Assembly: GCA_963800725.1 (NCBI GenBank)
Contig: CAWDCE010000025.1
Coordinates: 124,001 to 188,000, forward strand
Direction: 5' to 3'
Length of the DNA stretch: 64,000 nt
Origin: Bog-473 sp963800725
GTDB lineage: Bacteria; Actinomycetota; Acidimicrobiia; Acidimicrobiales; RAAP-2
Below, piece after piece: positions 55,446-64,000 of the stretch (its first letter is position 1; every line of letters begins with the position of its first letter). The notes under the pieces were generated by a model. The model saw nothing but the letters and a program-made list of their open reading frames with translations, did not search any database and was not told the DNA's origin. A program made the translations under genes and the position numbers.

Positions 55446-56624
55446 TTACGACGCGGCGCCACGCATCTTGGCGGCGTGGCGGACATAGGGAATGAGGCGC
55501 TCGCCGAATTCAATGGCATCGACGAGCGGATCGAAGCCCTTGAGCAGCAGGGTCGAGACCCCGAGGTCGTAGTAGGCCATGAGGGCGTCGCCGACCTGCT
55601 CGGCGGTGCCGACCAATGCGGTCGAGTTTCCGGCCGCCCCGGTGAGGTTGGCCACTTTCATCCAGAGCCGTTCGTCGTAGACGTCGCGCTCGGCGGACAT
55701 CGCAATGAGTCGCTTGCGACCCACCGAGGTGGTCGCGTTGGTATCCCGATCGATGGCGTAGGTCGCGTGCTGCGCCCCACCTAACCCGTCATAGGTGTCT
55801 CGTTGCGCCGCCACACGGTCGGCGGCCGACGCGATGCGGGCCGCCGCAGTGTCGGCGATCCATTCGGCCTTGTCCCACGCCTCACGCTCGCTAGCCGCGA
55901 TGATCGGTCGTACCGAGAGGCTGAAGCGAGGCGTGCGGCCCACGGCGCTGGCGGCCTTCGCCACCTGGTCGATTCGAGCCGCCACGGCATCGAGCGGCTC
56001 CCCCCAAAAGGCATAGACATCGGCGTGGGCGGCACCGACCGCAATGGCCGGCGGCGAGGCACCCCCGAAGTACAAGGGGATGGCGCCGGGCGTTGTGGGC
56101 TTGACCGCACTGAACGCGGCTTCGTAGCGGAAGAATTCACCTTCATAGTCAAAGGGCGCATCGGACTCGAAGATCTGTCGCACGATCGCCATGGTCTCCG
56201 CGGTGCGGCGATAGCGGGCGTCGTGGGGAACGAAGTCACCCTCTCGACGTTGGTCCGCCTCGTCGCCGCCGGTGATGAAGTGGATGGCCACCCGGCCGCC
56301 GCCGCTCAGGTGGTCGAGGGTCGCCGCCATCTTGGCCAAGACGACGGGCTGGACCGTGCCGGGCCGATGCGCCACCAAGACCTTGAGCCGTGGCGTAGCC
56401 GACAGCACGGAGGCGGCAACCGCCCATCCTTCGGGTGCGACGGCACCGTAGCCAATCAGGGCCCGATCGAACCCGGCGTCATCATGGGCCCGTGAGATGT
56501 CACGTAGATAGGTCGGATCGATCACCACGCCGTCGGTCCAATCGACCACCGGACCGTCCACCAGTGGGCCCTTGATCTCCGAGGCGTCCCGAGTACCCAC
56601 CATTCCGACGATCTCGACCGGCAC
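55446..56624 (-). CDS. Alkanesulfonate monooxygenase SsuD-like (LLM family)
   Basis: A 392-residue TIM-barrel flavin monooxygenase. Relatives cleave the C-S bond of alkanesulfonates with reduced FMN to free sulfite. Family landmarks are IDPTYLRDISRAHDDAGFDR near residue 36, LKVLVAHRPGTVQPVVLAKM near 80, LDHLSGGGRVAIHFITGGDE near 103 and PLYFGGASPPAIAVGAAHAD near 185. The C-terminus LVGTAEQVGDALMAYYDLGV is SsuD-typical. It is divergent from metA, which supports a role in sulfur supply. Other long LLM enzymes (dibenzothiophene or nitrilotriacetate oxygenases) are less close. Confidence 0.85.
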   Translation of the reverse strand: MPVEIVGMVGTRDASEIKGPLVDGPVVDWTDGVVIDPTYLRDISRAHDDAGFDRALIGYGAVAPEGWAVAASVLSATPRLKVLVAHRPGTVQPVVLAKMAATLDHLSGGGRVAIHFITGGDEADQRREGDFVPHDARYRRTAETMAIVRQIFESDAPFDYEGEFFRYEAAFSAVKPTTPGAIPLYFGGASPPAIAVGAAHADVYAFWGEPLDAVAARIDQVAKAASAVGRTPRFSLSVRPIIAASEREAWDKAEWIADTAAARIASAADRVAAQRDTYDGLGGAQHATYAIDRDTNATTSVGRKRLIAMSAERDVYDERLWMKVANLTGAAGNSTALVGTAEQVGDALMAYYDLGVSTLLLKGFDPLVDAIEFGERLIPYVRHAAKMRGAAS

Positions 56625-56815
56625 GCAAAGCTCCCCAGCTAATTCCGAGCCGTACGAGAGCGTTTCCAGGCGAGGCGCGTCGCCGGATCCACGGCAGTCC
56701 TTCGGGTGAAGTCCCAGTTAAACGCTAACATCTGCTCGGTGGTCAACGGCACGGCGGCGTCCGCCGACACCGGGGCAGTGACAGTCGCCACCGCCCCGTC
56801 TGATGTGAGGTCCTG

Positions 56816-57785
56816 ATGCCGGTGCGGCTGGTCCGCCCCGACCGGGCGGCACCACCTCCAGCGCTCAATCCCGCGACGTATCGGACCTGCACGCTGGTTA
56901 ACAACATGCCCGACAGCGCCTTCGCCACGACCGAGGCGCACTTCGTCGGCCTCCTCGAGGCCGCCTCGGGCCGCACCTTGATTGACGTGCGTCGCACCAC
57001 CATGGACGGCATTGCCCGGTCCGGTGAGGCGGCGGGTCGCATCGCGGCGCACTACTTCCCGATGGGTGCCCTTTTCCGCGATCCTCCCGACCTCCTCATC
57101 GTGACCGGCTCGAATCCAGTACAAGCACACATTGAGGACGAGCCCTACTGGGACGACATGGTGGATCTCATCAACTTCGCGCCAGGTCGCATCCCTAAGG
57201 TGATGTTGTCGTGCCTCTCGGCCCACGCCGCGCTCGGTGGCCGTCGACGGCCTCAAACGTGAGGCCCTGATCGACAAATGCACCGGCGTCTTCGCCCAAG
57301 AGGCCGACCCGCGCCACTACTTGAGCGAGCGTCTCGTCCCCCCGCTGGTCCTGCCCCATTCCCGACGCAATGAGATCCGCAGCAATGACGTCAGCGGCGC
57401 GGGCTATTCAGTCGCCCTCGGTTCTCCCGCCGTGGGCTGGAGCGTAGCCACCAAGACCATCGAGGGCACCGAGATGCTCCTCCTTCAAGGGCACCCCGAA
57501 TACGGCCCGGACACCTTGGTGCGCGAGTATCAACGTGACGTGCGACGCTATGTGAGCCACGAACGCGAGGAATCCCCACCGCTCCCTCGCGACTGTGTCG
57601 ACGGCGTGGACGCCGACGCCCTGGCCACCCTCCATGCACGGGTGATCAGCGGAGCGGACGCCGCAGGGGCCCTCGAGGCATTCGACTTCGACGCCGTGAT
57701 GCGGCGAGCACCGTGGCCGTGGCGCCCGATGGCGATCACCATCTATGAAAACTGGCTCGCGGGACAAGCCACGGGGAGCCGCTGA
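56816..57785 (+). CDS. metA: Homoserine O-acyltransferase MetA (one frame change)
   Basis: The first step of methionine synthesis: acylation of homoserine. ATG 56816 starts MPVRLVRPDRAAPPPALNPA. LVNNMPDSAFATTEAHFVGL, LIVTGSNPVQAHIEDEPYWD and KVMLSCLSAHAAL follow; the cysteine in LSCLSAH is the acyl-enzyme nucleophile. After a frame change near 57235 come DGLKREALIDKCTGVFAQEA, LPHSRRNEIRSNDV and the catalytic LLLQGHPEYGPDTLVREY. Total is about 322 residues. Although the family is called a succinyltransferase, many members use acetyl-CoA; pairing with metY favours O-acetylhomoserine. MetY follows after 4 bases. Confidence 0.88.
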
Positions 57786-57789
57786 GCCC

Positions 57790-59064
57790 ATGCACGACGA
57801 GACCATTGCCATCCACGGGGGCTATTCGCCCGATGGAACCCGGGCGGTTGCCGTGCCCATTTACCAGACCGTGGCTCACGAGTTCATCGACGCCGATCAC
57901 GCCGGAGCGGTACTCGACCTTGAGGTGCCCGGATTCCACTACAACCGGATGAACAACCCGACCGTCGATGTGCTCGAGCAACGACTCGCCGCTCTCGAGG
58001 GCGGAACGGCCGCCCTCGCCCTCGCCTCAGGCATGGCGGCGATCAGTTGCGCCGTCTTGACCGTGGCCCGGGCCGGATCCAACTTTGTGGTCGCCCCCCA
58101 GCTCTACGGTGCGACGTTCACGTACTTCGCCCACGTGCTCCCGACCCTCGGGATTCAAGTGCGCTTCGCCGCCGACGATAAACCTGAGTCCATCGCCGCC
58201 CTGATCGATGCGGCCACGTGCGCGGTGTTCTGCGAGTCCATTGGAAATCCGGCCGGCAACGTGGTCGACCTCGAGGCGGTGGCGGCGGTGGCCCATCGTG
58301 CGGGAGTGCCCTTCATTGTCGACAACACGGTGGCCACTCCGCTTCTCCTCAAGCCAATCGCCCACGGGGCCGACGTCGTGGTGCACTCCTTGACGAAGTT
58401 TGTCGGCGGCCACGGCACGACGCTCGGCGGGGCCATCATCGACGGCGGCACCTTCGATTGGACCGCGCAAGGCACCCGCTTCGCCATGTTCACCGAACCC
58501 GAGCCGGCGTTCCACGACGTGGTCTTCGCACGGGACTTCCCCGAACGGGCCTTCGTGGTCCGCGCCCGCTCAGTCGGCCTGCGCAACACGGGCGCGTCCT
58601 TATCCCCGTTCAATGCCTTTTTGCTCCTCCAGGGCCTCGAGACCCTGGCGGTGCGGCTGGCCCGCCACGAAATCAATGCCCGCCTCGTCGCCGACTATCT
58701 GGCGTCGGACACCCGGGTCTCGTGGGTGAGCTTCGCCGGATTGGCCGAGCACCCGCACCACGACCTCGTGCAGCGCTATCTCAACGGGCACGTGCCATCG
58801 ATCGTCACCTTCGGCGTGGTCGGCGGGTACACAGCCGGTCTCAAGTTCTTCGATTCTCTGAATCTCTTCAAGCGTCTGTTAAACCTCGGTGACGCGAAGT
58901 CACTGGCCATCCATCCGGCGTCGACGACGCATCGACAGCTGAGCGAATCCGAACTGGCGGCGGCGGGCATCTCCCCCGAGACGATCCGACTCTCCGTTGG
59001 CCTCGAGCACCCTGACGACCTGATCGACGATCTCGACCAGGCCCTCGCCCGCGCCACGGCCTGA
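57790..59064 (+). CDS. metY: O-acetylhomoserine aminocarboxypropyltransferase (MetY-like)
   Basis: A 424-residue PLP enzyme of the Cys/Met metabolism family that joins activated homoserine to sulfide. ATG 57790 starts MHDETIAIHGGYSPDGTRAV. FHYNRMNNPTVDVLEQRLAA near residue 55, ALASGMAAISCAVLTVARAG near 77 and FIVDNTVATPLLLKPIAHGA near 175 are conserved. The PLP lysine is in VVVHSLTKFVGGHGTTLGGA near 205. The insertion IIDGGTFDWTAQG is typical of MetY rather than cystathionine gamma-synthase. Directly downstream of metA (4-base gap), so one operon making homocysteine by direct sulfhydrylation. Confidence 0.9.
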   Translation: MHDETIAIHGGYSPDGTRAVAVPIYQTVAHEFIDADHAGAVLDLEVPGFHYNRMNNPTVDVLEQRLAALEGGTAALALASGMAAISCAVLTVARAGSNFVVAPQLYGATFTYFAHVLPTLGIQVRFAADDKPESIAALIDAATCAVFCESIGNPAGNVVDLEAVAAVAHRAGVPFIVDNTVATPLLLKPIAHGADVVVHSLTKFVGGHGTTLGGAIIDGGTFDWTAQGTRFAMFTEPEPAFHDVVFARDFPERAFVVRARSVGLRNTGASLSPFNAFLLLQGLETLAVRLARHEINARLVADYLASDTRVSWVSFAGLAEHPHHDLVQRYLNGHVPSIVTFGVVGGYTAGLKFFDSLNLFKRLLNLGDAKSLAIHPASTTHRQLSESELAAAGISPETIRLSVGLEHPDDLIDDLDQALARATA

Positions 59065-59068
59065 GCCC

Positions 59069-60883
59069 TCAGCCAACCACCTCGTGGACACAGCGCTCGG
59101 CATCGAGCACCGCTCGCATGCGGCTGCGCGGAGAGGGGAGGTAGTGCGTGAAGTACCGCACGCCTTCGGTGAGCACGCCGAGCAAGGAGAGATGGGGCTG
59201 CAGTCGTCCCTCGGCGTCATAGGGATGGAACCCCGGGCTGATGGCCACACTTCCCACCGCCGTCGCGCCATAGCGCAGCTGGGTCAGCCGACCCACTGCG
59301 TAGAGTCGCTTCAAGAGAGGAGAGTCCGAACGCGCGAGTGAGGGCAGTTCCAAATGGCCCCGCACGACGCCCATGACCGTGACGGCGGACGGGGTGTCGA
59401 GTTGGGTGGAGCGCACCACGATGCGTCCGTCGCCACCGGACTGCACGTCTGGATGAGGCCCGAAAGGAATCTCGACGACGCCGGCATCCACCAGGGCCAA
59501 AAGTTGCTGCGACCGCATCGGTGGCGGCCCGGCATCGATGCGGTTGATGCGTCCGCGCACCCTGGATTGGAAGTCGATATAGGACTCGAGGGTGAGGCCG
59601 CCGAATTCGATGACCGAGCGCAGTTGGTCCCGCAAGATGCGCAGCACTTCTTGGGCCGCCTTCACCGGGCTCCCCCCTACGGCCAGCGACTCGTCCAAGT
59701 CGGCGGCGAGCATCGCGTAGACGCCCGACTGGTAGTCACCCCCCGATGCGAGATGGTTGTCGAGGTTGGCAAAAAGATGGCTTGCCGGATCGAAATGGCC
59801 GTAGTGGGCCGACAGTTCCTCCACCACCTGGTCGAATCTGCCTTGCGCCCATGCGGCGCCGAGCCGAGACCGCTCTTGTGCGGCGCGTTCGGTCCCACCC
59901 ACCACGTTGGCGGAGTGGATGAGGTAGCGGGCCTGCATTTCTGCAAACACCAGCGGCAGTAGGTCTTTGGAGAAGTCCACGCGACGTCGTTCGGTCCCGT
60001 CCTCGGACTTGGTGAGTGCGGCGAACGCCTCGGATGTGCAGACCACCGGTTGGTAGTCGCCGGTCGGATCGATTCCCTGTACCGATTTTGCGCAATAGGG
60101 AATGCCGGAACGCGAATAGAGGTAGATCTTGGGTTCGTGACCGCTGCGCACGTAGCGCAGTCGATCCCCGTCACCGCTGAATGCACCGGCCCGGCCGATG
60201 GTGAACGCAGTCAACATGTCGTAGCCGACCAGGCCCATGCCGGCGATAGCGACCGGGGCGTCGTCGGGCACGGTGTCGTTTAAATACCCGACCGGGTAAG
60301 GCCTGAGCGACCGGAGGTCGCCACGGTCACGATCACCCTCGATGTTGTACGTATGGCCCGAGGTGATGATGACGTGGTCGACGACGATGGTTGTTCCGTC
60401 GTCGAGGGAAACCGCCTCGCGCCCGCCGACCTGTGCTTCGATGTCAAGGGCCGCGGCGAAGTGAGGCACGATGTCGAGATTCGGCGGCGCATCGGCCACC
60501 AGCTCGCGGTAGCACCACAACAGGTACTCCCCCATCAATCGCCGAGGCAGGTAATCCCCGGGCGCAATGGGCACTCCGCCGCGGTCGCGTCGGCACTCGT
60601 AACCATGCCAGCGGTAGCCCTCGGTCACTGCCCAGTCATAGAGCCCAATGGCGTAGGGACGATCGCCTTGGTCTACGGGTGAGGCAAAGAGCGACAGTTG
60701 CCCACAGGCGTTGTTCATGACGAGGTAATCAGGTTGATCTACTGAGTAGACCCCGCCACCGAGCTGACCCGGCTCAATCAGGTGGACCGTGATGGGCGTG
60801 GCGACCTGGCGCGCCCGGCTCACCGTGCGCTCCAAGACGCAAAGGCCCCAAGACCCCATGCCGACGATCGCGAATTCGATCAC
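59069..60883 (-). CDS. Large FAD/NAD(P)-binding protein (NAD_binding_9 type)
   Basis: A 604-residue flavoprotein-like protein. GTG 60883 starts VIEFAIVGMGSWGLCVLERT, a dinucleotide-binding opening that lacks one canonical glycine (GxGxxG as GMGSWG). QPDYLVMNNACGQLSLFASP and GYRWHGYECRRDRGG follow. A second Rossmann loop, VAIAGMGLVGYDMLTAFTIG, is near 215. The C-terminal 300 residues are helical (YIDFQSRVRGRINRIDAGPP) and end AISPGFHPYDAEGRL. I recognise the family as an uncharacterised FAD-NAD(P)-binding group, sometimes beside amino-acid or siderophore genes. It converges on metY with 4 bases between ends. Function unknown. Confidence 0.78.
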   Translation of the reverse strand: MIEFAIVGMGSWGLCVLERTVSRARQVATPITVHLIEPGQLGGGVYSVDQPDYLVMNNACGQLSLFASPVDQGDRPYAIGLYDWAVTEGYRWHGYECRRDRGGVPIAPGDYLPRRLMGEYLLWCYRELVADAPPNLDIVPHFAAALDIEAQVGGREAVSLDDGTTIVVDHVIITSGHTYNIEGDRDRGDLRSLRPYPVGYLNDTVPDDAPVAIAGMGLVGYDMLTAFTIGRAGAFSGDGDRLRYVRSGHEPKIYLYSRSGIPYCAKSVQGIDPTGDYQPVVCTSEAFAALTKSEDGTERRRVDFSKDLLPLVFAEMQARYLIHSANVVGGTERAAQERSRLGAAWAQGRFDQVVEELSAHYGHFDPASHLFANLDNHLASGGDYQSGVYAMLAADLDESLAVGGSPVKAAQEVLRILRDQLRSVIEFGGLTLESYIDFQSRVRGRINRIDAGPPPMRSQQLLALVDAGVVEIPFGPHPDVQSGGDGRIVVRSTQLDTPSAVTVMGVVRGHLELPSLARSDSPLLKRLYAVGRLTQLRYGATAVGSVAISPGFHPYDAEGRLQPHLSLLGVLTEGVRYFTHYLPSPRSRMRAVLDAERCVHEVVG

Positions 60884-61138
60884 GGCTGACCACAGAGCGC
60901 AATCATCGTGCGCGGCTCGCGGACCGCCTGCGGTCATCTTGATTTCGGATCAGTTGCGTCATTGCGAGACGGCCCCTTGTTGGCCCCGGCGAACGAATAA
61001 CGCTAGACGCCATATGCCGGCGTTCGTCAACCAGCGCGCCACCAGGCTCGCTGGCCCGGTCAGCCTCAACCCGTGGGGCGTGCGCACTCGCGAGAACTGC
61101 CCCTCTAAGGTGGAGGTGCTGTCGCAAAGGAGGAAGGC

Positions 61139-62228
61139 GTGAACGCTCCCATGGTCGATCCCTCGAGCATCGGTGGCAACGCGGTACCCGACGACGCGGC
61201 ACCCGACGACGCGGTACTCGAGACGCTCTCGTTGGGTTTTCCATGGGCCACCGTGGATCCGTTCATCGTCACGGTGCACCACGTCGATCACTACCCGGCC
61301 GGAGATGCCGACATGGGTCCGGAGACCACCGCGGGCCAACGTGACCGTGACGCCGATCCCTCAACCCCTGGATGGGGCATGTACTACGGCAATGTGGTCC
61401 CGGGATTCCCCCAGCACCCCCACCGCGGGCTTTGAGACCATCACCTTCGTCACCAAGGGCGTGATCGATCACTCGGACTCTCTCGGGGCATCCGCGCGCT
61501 ACGGGGCAGGGGATGTCCAGTGGTTGACCGCCGGTCACGGGATCGAGCACGCCGAAATGTTCCCACTGCGCAATCAAGATGGCCCGAACACGTCCGAACT
61601 CTTCCAGATCTGGCTCAATCTGCCGGCGGCAGACAAGATGGTCGAACCGCACTTCACCATGTTGTGGCGCGAGGATCTGCCGACGACGGTGCTCAAGGAC
61701 ATCGACGGCAACTCGACGCAGGTGTGCGTGGTCGCTGGAGCCTTTGGTGATCTCGAGCCGTTGCCCGCCCCTCCCGCCTCATGGGCTTCGAGGGCCGAGG
61801 CGGAGCTGGCGATTTGGCAATTCGTGGCCGAGCCGGCGGCCCGGTGGATCCTGCCACCGACGGCACACGAAGAAACAATTCGAACCCTCTATGTCTTCGA
61901 GGGATCGCTCGAAGTCGAAGGAGAACCCCTCGAGTCACCCATCGGGGCGGTGTTGCGATCCGACAGGCCGGTCACGCTCGCTGCCCAAAGCAGGGGTGCG
62001 GCAGCGATCATCCTCCAGGCGCGGCCCATCGGCGAGCCCGTGGCCATGGGCGGGCCATTCGTCATGAACCACCCCGACGAGATCGAGGCGGCCTACCGCG
62101 ACTTTCAACGAACTGGATTTGGCGGCTGGCCCTGGCCGGCACCGGACCCGGTGCACTCGCGGGCAACGCCACGATTCGCCCGCTTCCCTTCGGGGCACGC
62201 CGAATATCCCGAGGGCGACGACACATAG
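61139..62228 (+). CDS. Pirin family protein (one frame change)
   Basis: A bicupin metalloprotein. GTG 61139 follows AAAGGAGGAAGG. The first frame reads FIVTVHHVDHYPAGDADMGP and ends in FPQHPHRG. One extra G near 61431 then shifts frame, and FETITFVTKGVIDHSDSLGA and VQWLTAGHGIEHAEMFPL follow. Histidines in HPHRG, DHSDSLG and GHGIEH, plus the glutamate of IEHAEMF, are the pirin metal ligands. Total is about 363 residues, longer than typical pirin (230-290), with an extra C-terminal segment. Pirins act as flavonol dioxygenases or redox sensors. A duplicated 15-base unit lies in the N-terminal coding sequence. Confidence 0.85.
61181..61210. repeat. 15-base direct duplication in the pirin 5' coding region
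   Basis: GCGGTACCCGACGAC (61181-61195) is followed by GCGGCACCCGACGAC (61196-61210), differing at one base, and then by a partial third unit GCGGTACTCGA. It encodes a repeated A-(V/A)-P-D-D in the poorly conserved N-terminus. Confidence 0.8.
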
Positions 62229-62350
62229 GGGCTCTGCGACCCGTTTGAGTGGCCAGGGAAAGAGACGGCACCGGTAAGCTCACGGCGCGTCGGGCCCCGG
62301 GGAAGACGTCTCCTTGAAACGGCCGCATCACAAGCAGAGAAGAGTCGACG

Positions 62351-63226
62351 ATGGTCATTGCGTCAGGAACCGTTTCACTCGGTGCGCTCACGGTGCACCG
62401 ACTCGGATTCGGGGCGATGCAACTTCCGGGTCCCGGGGTATGGGGGCCCCCGACGGACCACGATGCGGCAATTGCCGTCCTTCGACGAGCGGTCGAGCTC
62501 GGCATAGACCTGATCGATACCGCCGATTCCTATGGCCCAAATGTCGCCGAGGAACTCATTCGCGAAGCCCTGCACCCCTACTCCCGAGAGCTGAAGATCG
62601 CCACCAAGGCCGGGTTGACCCGATCTGGCCCGGGCCAATGGGCCGCATGTGGCCGCCCCGACTATCTCCGCGCGCAGTGCGAAGGCAGCCTGGTCCGTCT
62701 GGGCGTCGATCACCTCGATCTCTTCCAGCTGCACCGAGTCGATCCCGACGTCTCCGCCGATGATCAATACGGACTGCTCAAGGAGCTGCGCGACGAAGGA
62801 AAGGTGACCGAAGTCGGACTCTCCGAAGTCACCGTGGCCCAGATCGACGCCGCATCGGCGATCGTGCCCATTGTGAGCGTCCAGAACCAGTACAACATCG
62901 CCCAGCGCAGTGCCGACGATGTCATCGACTATTGCGATCGACATCAGATCGGTTTCATCCCGTGGTTTCCGCTCGCCTCGGGCAAGCTGTCGCAACCCGG
63001 GAGCCCACTCGACCAGGTCGCCCGAGATCTCGGTGCCACGACGTCACAGATCTGCCTCGCCTGGCTGCTGCGCCGGTCCGAGATGATGCTGCCGATCCCG
63101 GGCACGTCGTCGGTCAACCACCTCGAAGAGAATTGCGCCGCGGCGGACATCACACTGACCGATACGCAGTTCAACGAGCTCACCGATGCCCGCACCCCAC
63201 TGCGCCGCTGGGCGCAGTCGAGCTGA
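62351..63226 (+). CDS. Aldo/keto reductase
   Basis: A 291-residue NADPH-dependent TIM-barrel reductase starting MVIASGTVSLGALTVHRLGF. Catalytic residues: Asp and Tyr in IDLIDTADSYGPNVAEELIR near 52-60, Lys in LKIATKAGLTRSGPG near 85 and His in LDLFQLHRVDPDVSADDQYG near 125. The C-terminal cofactor loop MLPIPGTSSVNHLEENCAAA is present. It resembles the YdbC/oxidoreductase-like group (AKR with PIPGT) and differs from the AKR at 17794. It lies 12 bases before the amidohydrolase gene, probably co-transcribed. Confidence 0.9.
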   Translation: MVIASGTVSLGALTVHRLGFGAMQLPGPGVWGPPTDHDAAIAVLRRAVELGIDLIDTADSYGPNVAEELIREALHPYSRELKIATKAGLTRSGPGQWAACGRPDYLRAQCEGSLVRLGVDHLDLFQLHRVDPDVSADDQYGLLKELRDEGKVTEVGLSEVTVAQIDAASAIVPIVSVQNQYNIAQRSADDVIDYCDRHQIGFIPWFPLASGKLSQPGSPLDQVARDLGATTSQICLAWLLRRSEMMLPIPGTSSVNHLEENCAAADITLTDTQFNELTDARTPLRRWAQSS

Positions 63227-63238
63227 ACGCCTTCGCAG

Positions 63239-64000
63239 ATGCCCGCTGATCTTGTCGTGCGCAACGGGTGCGTCGCCGACGGCACCGGTGGACCGCTGCG
63301 CCGAGTCGATGTCGCGATCAACGGCGAGATCATCACCGAGGTTGGGAACGAGGTCGGTCCGGGCCGACGCGAGATCGATGCCGACGGCCTGTTGGTCACG
63401 CCAGGGTTCGTCGATCCGCACACCCACTACGACGGCCAAGCCACCTGGGATCCGCTCCTGGCGCCCTCGTCCTTTCACGGGGTCACCACGGTGGCGATGG
63501 GCAATTGCGGGGTCGGCTTCGCGCCGGTTGCGCCCGATCGCCACGACTGGCTCATCGCCATGATGGAGGGCGTCGAGGACATTCCGGGCACCGCGCTGCA
63601 CGAAGGCCTCCAATGGGATTGGCAGTCCTTCCCCGAGTTCCTCGACGCGTTGGCCCGCCAACCACGAACCATCGATGTCGGCGCCCACGTACCGCACGCC
63701 GCGTTGCGTGGATTCGTCATGGGAGATCGCGGTGCAGATCCCACGCAGCATCCCGACGACGAAGAACTGGCGTCGATGGCCCGATTGCTCTCGTTAGGAC
63801 TCGAGTCCGGTGCCATTGGCCTCTCGACGTCACGGACCGAGCGGCATCGCACGAGTGAGGGCCACAACCTCGGTACATTGCGGGCCCGCGAACCCGAGTT
63901 GGGGGCGCTGGCCGCAGTGCTGCGTGCGCACGGCCGCGGCGTGTTCCAGGTTCTCTCCGACGCATACCGGACCACCGACGATGCATTCGCTGACGCGGAG
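63239..64000 (+). CDS. N-acyl-D-amino-acid deacylase-like amidohydrolase (runs off window end)
   Basis: An amidohydrolase of which 254 codons are visible, open to the window edge. ATG 63239 starts MPADLVVRNGCVADGTGGPL. GLLVTPGFVDPHTHYDGQAT holds the H-x-H metal site near residue 66, and GVTTVAMGNCGVGFAPVAPD follows, with the cysteine near 96 typical of D-aminoacylases. SLGLESGAIGLSTSRTERH is near 190. Such enzymes release D-amino acids or hydrolyse hydantoin-like amides. It is downstream of an aldo/keto reductase with a 12-base gap. The catalytic aspartate lies beyond the window. The small fragment at 1-106 belongs to the same superfamily. Confidence 0.88.
   Translation, partial: MPADLVVRNGCVADGTGGPLRRVDVAINGEIITEVGNEVGPGRREIDADGLLVTPGFVDPHTHYDGQATWDPLLAPSSFHGVTTVAMGNCGVGFAPVAPDRHDWLIAMMEGVEDIPGTALHEGLQWDWQSFPEFLDALARQPRTIDVGAHVPHAALRGFVMGDRGADPTQHPDDEELASMARLLSLGLESGAIGLSTSRTERHRTSEGHNLGTLRAREPELGALAAVLRAHGRGVFQVLSDAYRTTDDAFADAE

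Noticed and set aside
56625..56815. Possible SAM-sensing riboswitch before metA
   Set aside because: I compared the leader by eye with SAM-I, SAM-II and SAM-IV cores and saw no match.

Overview
The window is about two-thirds G+C, gene-dense, uses many GTG starts, and often couples genes through ATGA or GTGA overlaps. Its gene content points to a high-GC actinobacterium, most plausibly an acidimicrobial (Ilumatobacter/Microthrix-like) lineage: CaiB/BaiF CoA-transferases, acyl-CoA synthetase and dehydrogenase, many short-chain dehydrogenases (SDRs), luciferase-like (F420/FMN) oxidoreductases, a mycothiol-isomerase-like protein, a PimB-like glycosyltransferase and a B12-dependent ribonucleotide reductase. 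The taxon is inferred from gene content only. I saw no rRNA, tRNA, CRISPR array, insertion sequence or prophage.

Layout. Positions 1-9 kb hold an acyl-CoA/short-chain-dehydrogenase catabolic block: CoA-transferases, enoyl-CoA hydratase, acyl-CoA ligase, SDRs, an AhpD/CMD-like protein and an NAD-dependent epimerase. Positions 9-19 kb carry a large sulfatase, a mycothiol-isomerase-like protein, a PanE-like reductase, an MpaB-type oxygenase, an SDR, an aldose epimerase, SurE, the ribosome-rescue factor ArfB and an aldo/keto reductase. Positions 19-26 kb carry a Nudix hydrolase, type II NADH dehydrogenase, an acyl-CoA dehydrogenase and a two-gene SbcD/SbcC-like DNA-repair pair. Positions 26-31 kb form a small regulon: two paralogous metal-dependent amidohydrolases, an acetoacetate-decarboxylase-like enzyme, an SDR and a TetR regulator. 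It is bracketed by two near-identical operator-like sites. Positions 32-40 kb form one long operon: TetR, an oxidoreductase-sulfotransferase fusion, and a branched-chain-type ABC importer whose two permeases and two ATPases are each fused. A Fic/ribbon-helix-helix toxin-antitoxin-like pair follows at 40.3-41.4 kb. Positions 41.6-55.4 kb are mostly housekeeping and metabolism: nrdJ with candidate NrdR boxes, glpK, plsC, an aminotransferase, a ROK kinase, a PimB-like glycosyltransferase and a PH/SHOCT-zinc ribbon-thioredoxin-like operon. Positions 55.4-61 kb form a sulfur/methionine block: an SsuD-like monooxygenase, metA, metY and a large FAD/NAD(P)-binding protein. Pirin, an aldo/keto reductase and an N-acyl-D-amino-acid-deacylase-like amidohydrolase close the window.

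A striking property is that at least 16 genes, including the normally essential ribonucleotide reductase, are interrupted by single frame changes while the conserved sequence simply continues in another frame. This looks more like uncorrected base-insertion/deletion errors in the assembly than real gene decay. I therefore annotate those genes as single loci spanning the frames and give the approximate junctions. Two apparent protein fusions must be read with the same caution.
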